From Pteria penguin (Eukaryota; Mollusca; Bivalvia; Pterioida; Pteriidae): DNA of 64,000 bases. Made by a program: the position numbers and the translations under genes. Every line of letters begins with the position of its first letter. Positions within the stretch are counted from its first letter, which is position 1. The stretch is from NCBI GenBank assembly GCA_035048485.1, contig CM068587.1, positions 45,135,496-45,199,495 of the forward strand, read 5' to 3'. Below the pieces are notes generated by a model. The model was not told where the DNA came from. It saw only the letters and a list, made by a program, of their open reading frames with translations, and made no database searches. This document shows, piece after piece, positions 1 through 10,094 of this stretch.

Positions 1-1290
1 TTGTTTTCCTTAACTATCCCTGACACCGCGTCCTAGTGCGATCTTTACATAATGTACCATGTCTACCATAGCTATTCCTCACACCGCGTCCTAGTCCGGA
101 TGTTACGTAATGTGCCATGGCTCTCTTAGCCATTTCTCAGGCCGCGTCCTAGTGGGATCTACTATGTGATGTGCCATGGCTCTTTTAACCATCCCTCTCA
201 CCGCGTCCTAAGGCGACCTCTTACATAATGTGTCATGTTCCCCTTAACCATCCCTACACCGCGACCTAGTGCGATCTGTTACATAATGTGCTATTATTCT
301 CTTAACCAATCCTCACGCCGCTAAATGTGCGATCTCTTACGTTATGTGCAATGGCTCTCTTAACCATCTGTCACGCCGCGTCTAAATGCAATCTGTTACG
401 TAATGTGCCATGTCTTCCTTAACTATCCCTCCTGCTGTGCCCTTGTGCTATCTCTTATGTTATGTGCCATGTCTCCCTTAACTTTCCCTCACACCGTGTC
501 CTAGTGCGATCGCTTAAGTAATGTGCCATGGTTCTCTTAACCATCCCTCACGCCGCGTCCTAGTGCGATCGCTTAAGTAATGTGCCATGGTTCTCTTAAC
601 CATCCCTCATGCGGCGTCCTAGTGCGATCTGTTACGTAATGTGCCATGTCTCATTTAACCCTCCCTCACAACGCGTCTTTGTACGATCTCCTATGTAATG
701 TGCCATGGCTCTCTTAACCAATCGTCACGCCACGTCCAAGTGCGATCTGTTACGTAATGTGCCATGTTTTTCTGAACCATCCCTCACACCGCGCCCTAGT
801 GGGATCTTTTACATTATGTACCATGTCTCTCTTAGCTATTCCTCACGCCGCGTCCTAGTGCGATCTGTTACGTAATGTGCCATGACTCTTTTAACCATCC
901 CTCACGCCGCGTCCTAGTGCGATTTCTTATGTAATGTGCCATGTTTTTCTGAACTATCCCTCACACGGCGCCCTAGTGCGATCTTTTACATTATGTGCCA
1001 TGTCTCCCTTAGCTATTCCTCACGCCGCGTCCTAGTGCGGGTGTTACGTAATGTGCCATGGCTCTTTTAACCATCCCTCACGCCGCGTCCAAAGGCGACC
1101 TCTTACGTATTGTGCCATGTCCCCCTTAACCATCCCTCACGCGGCGTCCTAGTTCGGTCTCTTACGTAATGTGCCATGGCTCTCTTAACCATCCATCACA
1201 CCGCGTCCTGGTGCGATCTCCTATGTAATGTGCCATGCCTCCCTTAACCATCCCCCACGCTGCGTCCTAGTGCGATCTCTTATATAATGC
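1..1290. repeat. Minisatellite, 59-60 bp unit, about 21 copies
   Basis: A tandem array already under way at the first base. Each unit reads roughly ATGTGCCATGGCTCTCTTAA, then CCATCCCTCACGCCGCGTCC, then TAGTGCGATCTCTTACGTA. Copies differ by point changes and one-base indels. The array stops near 1290 at 'GCGCCAGGCAGG'; its left end lies outside the window. No coding potential seen. Confidence 0.93.
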
Positions 1291-2228
1291 GCCAGGCAGG
1301 TGCCGCCATTATACAGGTAACATGATAACGTTTTGTCAAACAACATTAATCAAAAATCAAAGCTAATCATATTACCGGGTGGGGGTATAATCCATTCCAA
1401 TCGTTGGAATCCCGAGAGAGAGAGAGTGTTTTGTTATCATTTTAAATATGTGCTTTGTTTTATCCATATGAAAAAATCAACGATGAAATAAATATCCAGA
1501 CCTGTTGCATAAAAAAAAAACTCCCAAGAACGTTCAATCTCAAAAATTGAGGAAGACAATATGGAAATTGCATTTTTGATTACTAAAAAGTTTACTTATT
1601 TGTTAGTAATTTTGTAACTTGGGTGGATTGATGTCGAGGCATTCAGAAAGTACTTCATATGTGATCTTGTTTTAATTGTATAGAAAATTTTGAATGATTT
1701 CATTACACTAAACCGGATTTTGTGTACCTGGTAACATTAGAAGCGTCGTTGCTCTGTTTCATGTTGCCGCATACGGCCTTGCGATCTTTGTAAATTGTGG
1801 GGAAAAGTTATTAATATGGGTATTCATGGAAAGCTATTAAAATGATTAAATCCTTATATGATAATTTTAAACTATGTGTTAAACATCAGTGTATGTTGAC
1901 TGATTACTTTACTACTACTACCGGTTTAATACAAGGGGAGGTAATGTCACCTTAGACTTGCTCCAGTGACAAGTCCCTCAATTAATATTATTTTATCATT
2001 GTTTTATTTGATTCAGTAGATAAGTATCACCAGAGAGCACCAATAATAGGACTCTAGTCCTCCTAATCATTAAATACAAATCCTCTCTACTTTACACTGG
2101 AATATTAAAAATAAAATAGAGGGACTTAAGCAAGTCTAATATATACTGTATTCTATGTTCACGATTTTGAAATGATTTTTACGTGATAACTGGTCTTCAA
2201 TTGATACACATGTATTCAACTTGTAAAT
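1291..2228. other. Intergenic, no gene seen
   Basis: AT-rich unique-looking sequence with a short (GA)n run near 1413-1426. No open frame, RNA gene or recognisable repeat was found. Confidence 0.5.
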
Positions 2229-2790
2229 TTGTTTTTACCTATGTATGCAGATGGCACTGTTTTAATATCTGAAAGTGCTCAGGTTTTACAAAGAATGCTA
2301 GATTCACTGTACTCATGTACATCTTGTTGGAGTCTAATTATAAATACCAATAACACTAAAATATTTGTTTTTCGAAATGGCGAAAAATTGGATAATGTAG
2401 AATGGTTTAACAACGATGCTACTCCAGGTTGTAGATAGTTTTAACTACCTTGGTTTAGTATTTAACTTTAATGGGACTTTTTTACTATGCAAAAACACAC
2501 AGCAAAACATGGTAAAAGGTTGTGTTAGCAATTTACCGTACGTGTACTCTTAAAACTTTTAATATACTTACAAAATGCTCCTTATCTGTACGTATGTACG
2601 AAGCATTCTTAATTACCGTGTTGAGGTATGAGGGTTTCATAAAGCTTTGGATGTGGAAAAGGTTCTCTCTTCGTTTGTAAAAACATTTTGGGACAAAAAA
2701 ATATGGCACCGCTGAATGGCACATAATATGCCCCGGATTTTGTTATCCTACGTGTCATACAAACTAGAACTAAATATCTGATCTAGTTTT
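2229..2790 (+). pseudogene. LINE-type reverse transcriptase fragment, degenerate
   Basis: A frame at 2229-2438 reads YADGTVLISESAQVLQRMLD, followed by a CTSCWSL..NTNNTKIFVFRNG segment. This is the YADD-box region of non-LTR retrotransposon reverse transcriptases, where YADDTVL is followed by an LNxxKTKxxxF motif. The second catalytic Asp of YADD is Gly here. After a frame change the sequence continues with FNYLGLVFNFNGTF (about 2438-2480) and a region like GFHKALDVEKVLSSFVKTFW (about 2631-2690), which fits the 3' end of such polymerases. Frameshifts and stops break it, and no endonuclease domain was found upstream. This is a dead, truncated copy of a family related to jockey/CR1-type elements; the exact clade is not assigned. 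Confidence 0.8.
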
Positions 2791-3267
2791 GGTAAATTTA
2801 TCTTACCTTTCATACTTGTAACATGGTTCAGTTTTCTTCTCCAATTGTTTGTAGGTTGATTGATCTCCGCGCATTCATCATTTAACATGTTGACACCCCC
2901 TCCTTTCATAAATACACCGACAACAGTTGTATCAAATATTGAGGAGATGTGAAAATTCCTGTTGAATATGTACATCTTCATAATGTAATATATTTCTTTG
3001 TACCACGTTTCATAAAAATCCACAAAAGGGATTAGGCGGAGTTGCGAAGACAAGGTATTTTGCGTAGAAAAATTTAAGTCCAAGGGTAATAATGCCTTTT
3101 ATTTATTTATTTATCTATTTATTTTTATTTTATTTTATTATCATTATTATTATTTTTGACAGCATTTCCTTTCCAAAATGCACGTCTTCATATGGTGTTC
3201 TTTCTTTCTTTGAAACATATTTTATTCGGAATATTCATGATACATACATGACATCATTAAGTGCTTA
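2791..3267. other. Intergenic, AT-rich
   Basis: May include the decayed tail of the LINE fragment. A (TTTA)/(ATT) simple-sequence stretch lies near 3097-3160. The minus-strand open frame at 2748-3083 has no recognisable domain and was not called. Confidence 0.4.
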
Positions 3268-3425
3268 GTTTAGCGAAGTTGCAAAGAAGCGAAGTTACTA
3301 TGTAAAGAAGCGAAATTCAATCAGCAACTCAGTTTTTCGCTTCGTAACTTCGCAACTTCATATCATAAATTTGCAACTTCGCCTCTTCGCAACTTCGCAT
3401 CGTAACTTTGCTTCGCAAATACTCG
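3268..3425. repeat. Foldback cluster of AACTTCGC motifs
   Basis: The left half contains GCGAAGTT-type octamers and the right half contains the complement AACTTCGC, repeated about every 10-20 bases, so the region can fold on itself in several registers. Confidence 0.6.
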
Positions 3426-4105
3426 TTTTGCAGCTCTTCTAACTCGCCGATGTAAAAACTGAATTTGCGACTATAAAATGATACAATTTAATAATTTTAA
3501 TGATTCAAACACAAACATGTTATCCCCTTAATAATAATTGAAAAAAAAGAAAAGAAGATGAAGAAGAAGAAACGCTCCTGATAGTCTTTTATTTGAAATA
3601 AATTTTTTTATGAATGTATTTTAAACAATTTGTCATCAACATTTCCCCCATTAATCCTCGTCACATACGCTCCACCTTTCGGTAACTCCTGAACAAAAGC
3701 AACATATCAACTTACTTGTTATGATTATATTTGTTCAAAATTTATATATATTTGTACATTCAATATTTATACCCTCTATCCATAATTATTACACATACTT
3801 TCAAAATATATGTAAGTACTATTTGTACATTTCCTGAATGTGTTATTTTTCTGTGCAAGATCATGCATCCTGAAAATGAATTGATATAAGCGGTGTCCAG
3901 CTTTATTCTTTTAGATCCAATTTATTGCGGGCCGACGCTAGCCGACGCCTCTTTTGATATAAGTTTAGGAAAGTTGCATATGTTATTGTGGTACAGTAAA
4001 GCCACGCCCAAGGATTTTACACCAATAATAACATGAGAATTATATTCACTGTGGGTGGAGCGAGTACATGTAAACGCTCTGACCCAGTCTGGTACATTCA
4101 TAGCA
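3426..4105. other. Intergenic, no gene seen
   Basis: AT-rich, with a purine tract (GAAGAAGAAG) near 3553-3572. Nothing else recognised. Confidence 0.4.
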
Positions 4106-5550
4106 GGGGCGGATCCAGAACTTCATGTGCCAGGGGGGCACCTCACAATTGAGGCCCGAAGGGCCGAATGGGGAGGGTATGGGAGGGGTCCGCCCCTCCC
4201 ATAGGTGGGAGTTCAGGGGGCCTCCCCGAGAAAATTTTGCAAAAATGAGGCAAAATAGTGCAATCTGGTGGCACTGTGCTCTTTTTTGTGATCCAGATTT
4301 TCAGTTGGAGGAGGTGTAAAACTCGGCGCAGGGTCTAGGGAGTGCCTATAGGTTCCCGGTGGATGCAGGGTAGATCGATCCTTGGTAGGGGGAACAAGGT
4401 GCAAAATCCCCCTCCACAGAAGCTCCTGTATTTGAGACTTTTGAAGATACAAAATGCGTTGTGAAAAGAAACTATTCTAGAAATGGCTATAAGTGAAATC
4501 CATCTTGTACATCGCGTAGCATCACTACATCAGCATCATTTGTGCTGAAGCTACACGATATACAAGACGTATATGAGTAAAATTGTATGGATAAGTCGTA
4601 GCTTCAAACATTTGTAACATTTGCTACACGAAGTACAAGTAGCCATACGATTTTACTCGCCTGAGGCAAAGTGGGCCGATGATTTGTGCGCTTGATATTA
4701 AAGCTGTATACCCTATGTTCGCTAGTAGAATGCATATTATGGGTTGATGTATTCTAAATTGTTTTGAATATATAAATAAGCCTAAAACATATTTAAAAAA
4801 GGACCCTTGCAAATATTGGGATCAAATTCGTCGTATTATGTGAGATATGGCTGTCTAAAACACGATGTTTGTAAACAGAATGTTTACAACCAACTTATCA
4901 CGTGATCTAATTCAGAAGCCGCCGCATCACGGACACTGGTGGAGGGCGAGGTAAACAAACTTGACGAGTAACTTTAAAAATCTGTATTCAAGTCTGCTAA
5001 AGTTAGTATTTACTGAAATCGATTTCTTTTGGAGTCTCCCTTCATCGTATTTGTTTTAAGTAAACTGCGCATGTGCGAAGTCAGGTCATGGTTGTATTTA
5101 TGGAATACCCACTTTATTTACGAAGTATTTTCTTTTTATTTTGATATCTCCGAGGGTTTGAAGCAACAAAAGATGTTATTAACGCAAAGTTAATAACTTA
5201 AGCTATACGAGAAAATTACAGTTTTTGTTTTACATGCGCTAATTTTTGAAATTATACTGAATTGTAGGGTATACAACTTTAATTTGGATTGCACCTATAT
5301 TTTGCTTCCCTCTGGAAGATATTATGGATCATAAACGGGGATCAGGGGAGATTTATCATGAAATTGATCGTCAGTGAAGTGAGTCAACGATTTTTTTTCA
5401 ACTGCAGATTTAAAAAATATGAGAGAATAACTGGCGAGCGAATCGAGCCAGCGAAATTTTGGAAATTTAAGACAGAAATGCAGTAAAATAGGCCCTAAAA
5501 TAGACTATGGTGCCCCCTTCGACGGGCACTGCCGGCTGGATCCGCACCTG
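4106..5550. mobile_element. Putative inverted-repeat element with GGATCCAG ends
   Basis: The left edge reads GGGCGGATCCAGAAC and then GTGCCAGGGGGGCACC. The right edge (about 5505-5550) reads GGTGCCCCC...GGCTGGATCCGCACC. The two edges are diverged inverted repeats about 1.45 kb apart. Related ends occur at 9092, 32911, 40704 and 43855 in this window, which supports a dispersed family. Internally there is an inverted motif around ATACGATTTTACTCG (about 4565-4665). No transposase frame was found, so if it is an element it is non-autonomous. Class unassigned. Confidence 0.45.
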
Positions 5551-5606
5551 ATAAGCGTGGTATTTTCGGGATTTTCACTGATTTACATTACAACAGTGGA
5601 TTATGT

Positions 5607-5728
5607 CACAGGGCACGTCAGTCTGCTAAATAATCGTTGACGTCACATGTTGACATATACCCTTTTATTATATCTATATGTCAACATGTGACGTCAACGA
5701 TTATTTAGCATAACTGACGTGCCCTGTG
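5607..5728. mobile_element. 122-bp hairpin MITE with 8-bp target duplication (hAT-like)
   Basis: The left arm starts CACAGGGCACGTCAGT; the right arm ends ACTGACGTGCCCTGTG. The arms are about 53 bases, match except for one small indel-type difference, and enclose a loop of about 15 bases. GATTATGT directly flanks both ends (5599-5606 and 5729-5736). An 8-bp duplication is characteristic of the hAT superfamily; the superfamily call is inference from that length. Confidence 0.82.
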
Positions 5729-5736
5729 GATTATGT

Positions 5737-6670
5737 GTATATATTATTATATATATTTTTGGGATTTTCGGGGATTTACTTTACAATTTCAGAGTATTGA
5801 TCGCGCTTCCTTCCAAAGCAAATTATTTATCGGTTGCCCGGGTGGCATTTGGTCAATCATAACGTGTTGTAACTTCCATAAAACACAATGCTATAACAGA
5901 CATACATTGGCAATGTTTTGCTAATTCTTCACAGAGACATATAAACGTCTCTGAACTAAACAGTTTGTATTGGTTGGCGGCTATTAGTGACATGAAGAGA
6001 AAGCGATCATCTCTCATTTTACCCATGCACGAAAGAACTACTAGAGGTGTTGGGCTATGCATTTCATCTACACACCTGTGTTTATACCCATTTTAAAAAA
6101 AGGATTAATTGATTAGGGTACGGGCATTCGGCTAATCAGGCACGTCTAGATATCATTGCTCTGATTGGATATTAATAATTAAATATGGTCACGTGATTAC
6201 TGGTCATCCTTACATGAATAAAAACAATAGGGCGAACCCAAGATTCACAGAGGGATACCAAAATTTTAAACTTTCGTACAACTTTCAATCCCTAGTTTTT
6301 AAACTTTAAATTCTCGGGTGTAACTTTGGAATAAAGAATCCAAATGTTAATTTTAATTTGTTTGAATATAAACATATATAAAAAGTATACTTTTCCTAAT
6401 GTCACAGGTATCAACGTACATGCTTTCAGAGACTGCCTCGTTCCGATGTTTTTTCCCTGATCCCTAGCCGTATTCAAAGGACTTATAAGTCCTTGCGTAT
6501 TGTAAGGCACTTTTAAATACTACCATTGATCCATTACTTAGTTTATTTCCTTTTGTTTCATTTATTTGTTTATTTTCGGTTTGTTTATTTATTTATTTGT
6601 ATAATTTTAATCATTTAAGCATTTCTTCATTTCTTGATCTATTTGATTGTCCATGTATATATTATCATTT
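5737..6670. other. Intergenic, no gene seen
   Basis: At about 5758-5790 the text GGGATTTTCGGGGATTTAC echoes the flank on the other side of the MITE (about 5567-5592). The rest is AT-rich with ATTT runs near 6550-6600. Confidence 0.4.
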
Positions 6671-6673
6671 ATT

Positions 6674-6748
6674 TATAATGATGATGATGATGATAATGAT
6701 GATGATGCTACAACAATAATTACAACAACAACAACAACAACAACATCA

Positions 6749-6795
<47 letters not shown>

Positions 6796-6822
6796 CTACC
6801 TACCTACCTACCTAACTACCTA
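6674..6822. repeat. Compound microsatellite (ATG)n-(CAA)n-(CTA)n-(CTAC)n
   Basis: Successive runs of GATGAT, CAACAA, CTACTA and CTACCTAC trinucleotide/tetranucleotide repeats. The apparent acidic/Thr-rich reading frame across it is a product of the repeat. Confidence 0.93.
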
Positions 6823-6902
6823 CCTATCTACTTTATTTTTTTCTCTTATTGATTTATTTGTCTCTCCCTAATCATTGCAACATAAACGGATTATTATGAA
6901 AT

Positions 6903-7475
6903 TTGGCGAAAGTTCTGTTTACGGGTGAGTCCAGATTTCATCTCGACAGCAGTGCCGGTCGTTTTCGGGGTTACCGTCGTGTCGAAGAACGTTACATTTA
7001 CGCCTATGTTATTCAGCGCCGCCAATTCGGCGGAGGGAGCGTTATGGTCTTGGATGGAATTACAACACATGGAAGGACCACTTTAGTGATAGTGGTGGGC
7101 CACTTAACTGGCGTACGTTACCGTGACGAGATTGTACGTCAGCACGTCATTCCATTTATTCACAACAATCAGTGTAACGTCATTCTGCAGCAGAACAATG
7201 CACGACCGCACACCACATACGTTGTTAGTGACTATCTTCAGCAGCAAAACGTGAATGTGCTATCCTGACCTGCGATATCACGGTCGGATTTAGAGCCTAT
7301 AGAACATGTTTGGGATGAAATGGAACGACGTCTACGCCAAGAGCCAAACCCCCATGTTAGGTTGGACACTTTGCGTCATTCTTTAAATTGCGCATAAGGT
7401 GGAACATTCCTCAGACATTTCTGTTCAATGCGTCGTAGGTGTGAAGAATGCATTGGTGCAAAGGCGGTCATACCC
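6903..7475 (+). pseudogene. Tc1/mariner-like transposase fragment, inactive
   Basis: The C-terminal two thirds of a Tc1-type DDE transposase can be read: FTGESRFHLDSS, then QFGGGSVMVLDGITTHGRT, then HVIPFIHNNQ and ILQQNNARPHT, followed after a stop by LEPIEHVWDEMERRLRQ. In the family these correspond to FTDESR, the GGGSVMVWGGI block, QQDNARPHT and the SPIEHVWDE block. The first two catalytic Asp residues are changed (D to G in FTGES, D to N in QQNNARPHT), an in-frame stop sits near 7266 and another near 7397. The N-terminal DNA-binding part is absent, its place taken by the microsatellite just upstream. A dead fragment. Confidence 0.9.
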
Positions 7476-7711
7476 GCTATTAAACCTGTGAAACTTTTTT
7501 GCACCTTCCTTACTTTCAGCAGCTATTCGTTTCATAATTGACTTAATACGTGATCTGATGTTTGAATTGAGAGACAAGACATTATACTAGATATTGATAT
7601 ACATAATGCAACACAATATTGTTTTGTATATGAATCTGTAAATTACTAATCTACACAGTTAATTTTTTCCGTAAGTATACTATGTATGTGGAAGAGTCGC
7701 ATTTCTCGGCT

Positions 7712-8571
7712 CTCTAAACACATCCCGATCCGCATTCTAGTGTCTCTAAACACATCCCGATCCGCATTCTAGTGTCTCTATACACATCCCGATCCGCATT
7801 CTAGTGTCTCTATACACAATCCGATCCGCATTCTAGTGTCTCTAAACACATCACGATCCGCATTCTAGTGTCTCTATACACATTCCGATCCGCATTCTAG
7901 TGTCTCTAAACACATCACGATCCGCATTCTAGTGTCTCTAAACACATCCCGATCCGCATTCTAGTGTCTCTATACACATCCCGATCCGCATTCTAGTGTC
8001 TCTATACACATCCCGATCCGCATTCTAGTGTCTCTATACACATTCCGATCCGCATTCTAGTGTCTCTATACACATCACGATCCGCATTCTAGTGTCTCTA
8101 TACACATTCCGATCCGCATTCTAGTGTCTCTATACACATTCCGATCCGCATTCTAGTGTCTCTATACACATCACGATCCGCATTCTAGTGTCTCTATACA
8201 CATTCCGATCCGCATTCTAGTGTCTCTATACACATCACGATCCGCATTCTAGTGTCTCTATACACATTCCGATCCGCATTCTAGTGTCTCTATACACATC
8301 ACGATCCGCATTCTAGTGTCTCTATACACATTCCGATCCGCATTCTAGTGTCTCTATACACATCACGATCCGCATTCTAGTGTCTCTATACACAATCCGA
8401 TCCGCATTCTAGTGTCTCTATACACATTCCTATCTGCATTCTAGTGCAATCTCTTTTAAAACACATCCGGGAAAACAACTGTGTTCTACATGTAGTAAAA
8501 CCTCTTTTAAAACACATCCCGAGCCCCATTCTAGTGTCTCTAAAACACAATCCGAGCCGCTTTCTAGTGTA
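7712..8571. repeat. Minisatellite, 32-bp unit, about 23 copies plus decayed tail
   Basis: Unit: TCTCTATACACATCCCGATC then CGCATTCTAGTG. Copies from 7712 to about 8438 are near-identical. From about 8041 the 'ATTCCG' and 'ATCACG' versions mostly alternate, giving a 64-bp higher-order unit. From 8439 to 8571 the repeat continues in degenerate, spaced form (CCTCTTTTAAAACACATCC). Confidence 0.95.
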
Positions 8572-9091
8572 TTATATGCAGTGTATTATTATTGTCTTGA
8601 TTTATTGAATGTTAAAATAAGCAGGTTTACTGGCTTTTAAAATTGGTCATTTGTCAAAAAAATCAACAAGCAGGAGATTATATCTATCTGCGAATTTCTT
8701 CAAACAGCCAACTGATTGCGAATGAGCAAATTGTTCTCAGGTAAGCGATATAGGCCCATTTGGCCTTTTGTTTCACTTTGAATTTTTATTCCTCATAGTC
8801 TAACATTCTGCGTCGGACACTGCAATACATGTGATATACATGTGACATGTATATAAAATTAAAGGCACTATTACTTCAATCTCAAAAAGATTTGTGAACC
8901 TATAACCATTTAGTTTATGTGTGAGTGTATAACTACTACCACTGATTACAATGCAAGACATTGATGTGTTTCCTATCATTCTATGAGCGCCGATTTCTAC
9001 CTAATATGGCTTTAGCTGTTCCACTTTTTTGAAGCATATACAATGTACATGCATTTCATTGTCCAGCTCATTCCTAAACAAAGTCCAGAAC
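8572..9091. other. Intergenic with dispersed-repeat end
   Basis: Around 8738-8765 the sequence CAGGTAAGCGATATAGGCCC matches the edge of a repeat also present at 36274-36320 and 43020-43065. Nothing coding. Confidence 0.45.
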
Positions 9092-9190
9092 CATGCACGG
9101 ATCCAGACATTTTTGTCAGAGGGGGTCCAACCAATTCCAGGGGGGGGGGGCAGACCCCCCTAACCCCCCCCCCCTCTGTATCCGCGCATG
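9092..9190. mobile_element. Short MITE-like inverted repeat with G/C runs
   Basis: Starts CATGCACGGATCCAGA and ends TCTGTATCCGCGCATG, with a G10 run and C-rich core between. Ends resemble those of the element at 4106-5550. Confidence 0.6.
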
Positions 9191-9829
9191 AGAACAATCG
9201 AATAAAAACCGCAACTGCAGATGGTCGTTTTCAAGATGGGAAGGTCCGGGTTCAAATCCCATCAAATTCCTCTACTTCTACCTGTTTGGGCACCCGGCAG
9301 ACCCTCTATTAGACCAGTTGGCTGTATTGATTTTATTAGTATCGGGGAACTCATTGACCAATCGATAAAGTCTTTTGTTTTGAATTGTTTAATTTCTTTT
9401 TTCTCTTCTCCTTTTTTATTTATTTGGGAGAATATTTTTTAATAATGATGATGATGGTGATGGTGAAGATTTTTTCTAAGAGAGTATCACAGGGTCTATG
9501 TATAAATAAGGAAGGCGGATACAGGAGAAAATGACCAAGGGTGACGAAGTTGGGGCCGTCTTAGCAGCAATACCTAGACCTCGTGTAGAATATTGAAAGA
9601 AAACTCTTCCCAGTGAAATTTGTCTGGTACTAACATTTCAAAATATGTTGAGCAATATACTGTAATCGCTGATCGTACTAGAGCCTTATACGGTACGGTT
9701 CAACGGTTTATAAACGTTTTATCGATCTATCCTGCCCCGCGCTGTTCGGATAAAGTGACGACGTGTCTTTTTTAACTTCCTGTTTCAATTTACACGCACC
9801 TGCTACTTTCATTTTGCCTTTGCGTTAAG
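9191..9829 (+). promoter_or_regulatory. 5' flank of the sulfatase gene
   Basis: About 640 bases before the start codon. A B-box-like GGTCCGGGTTCAAATCCC at 9241-9260 suggests a decayed tRNA-derived SINE. A possible TATA-like TTTATAAACG lies near 9707-9716. No promoter can be fixed from sequence alone. Confidence 0.3.
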
Positions 9830-10094
9830 ATGCAGCTCTTTCGTGTATCTGTATTTTTATGTCTACTTACAACTAGAGCTATTAAGATAATTCGGAACTT
9901 TGATGATTTTGTTCCAACTAACATAAACATTTTGTTATTGATAGCTGACGATCTAGGAATTGGTGATTTGGGTTGCTATGGAAACTTAAATGCTAAAACT
10001 CCTAACATCGACAAGTTGGCAAAAGAAGGATTAAAACTAACGAGAATGTATTCTGTTCCTTCTGATACGGGTAGTATAGCAGGTATCCTTACTG
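9830..10094 (+). CDS. Sulfatase exon 1 (residues 1-88 plus 1 nt)
   Basis: The ATG at 9830 follows TTGCGTTAAG and opens on a signal-peptide-like stretch. The donor is ACTG|GTAAGT, with GT at 10095. Contains the DD metal motif and the altered DTGSI site. Confidence 0.9.

Noticed and set aside
2748..3083. 111-residue minus-strand frame
   Set aside because: Lies next to the decayed LINE fragment, with no recognisable domain and no flanking signals.
6647..6871. Asp/Thr-rich 74-residue frame
   Set aside because: Translation of a compound trinucleotide microsatellite.
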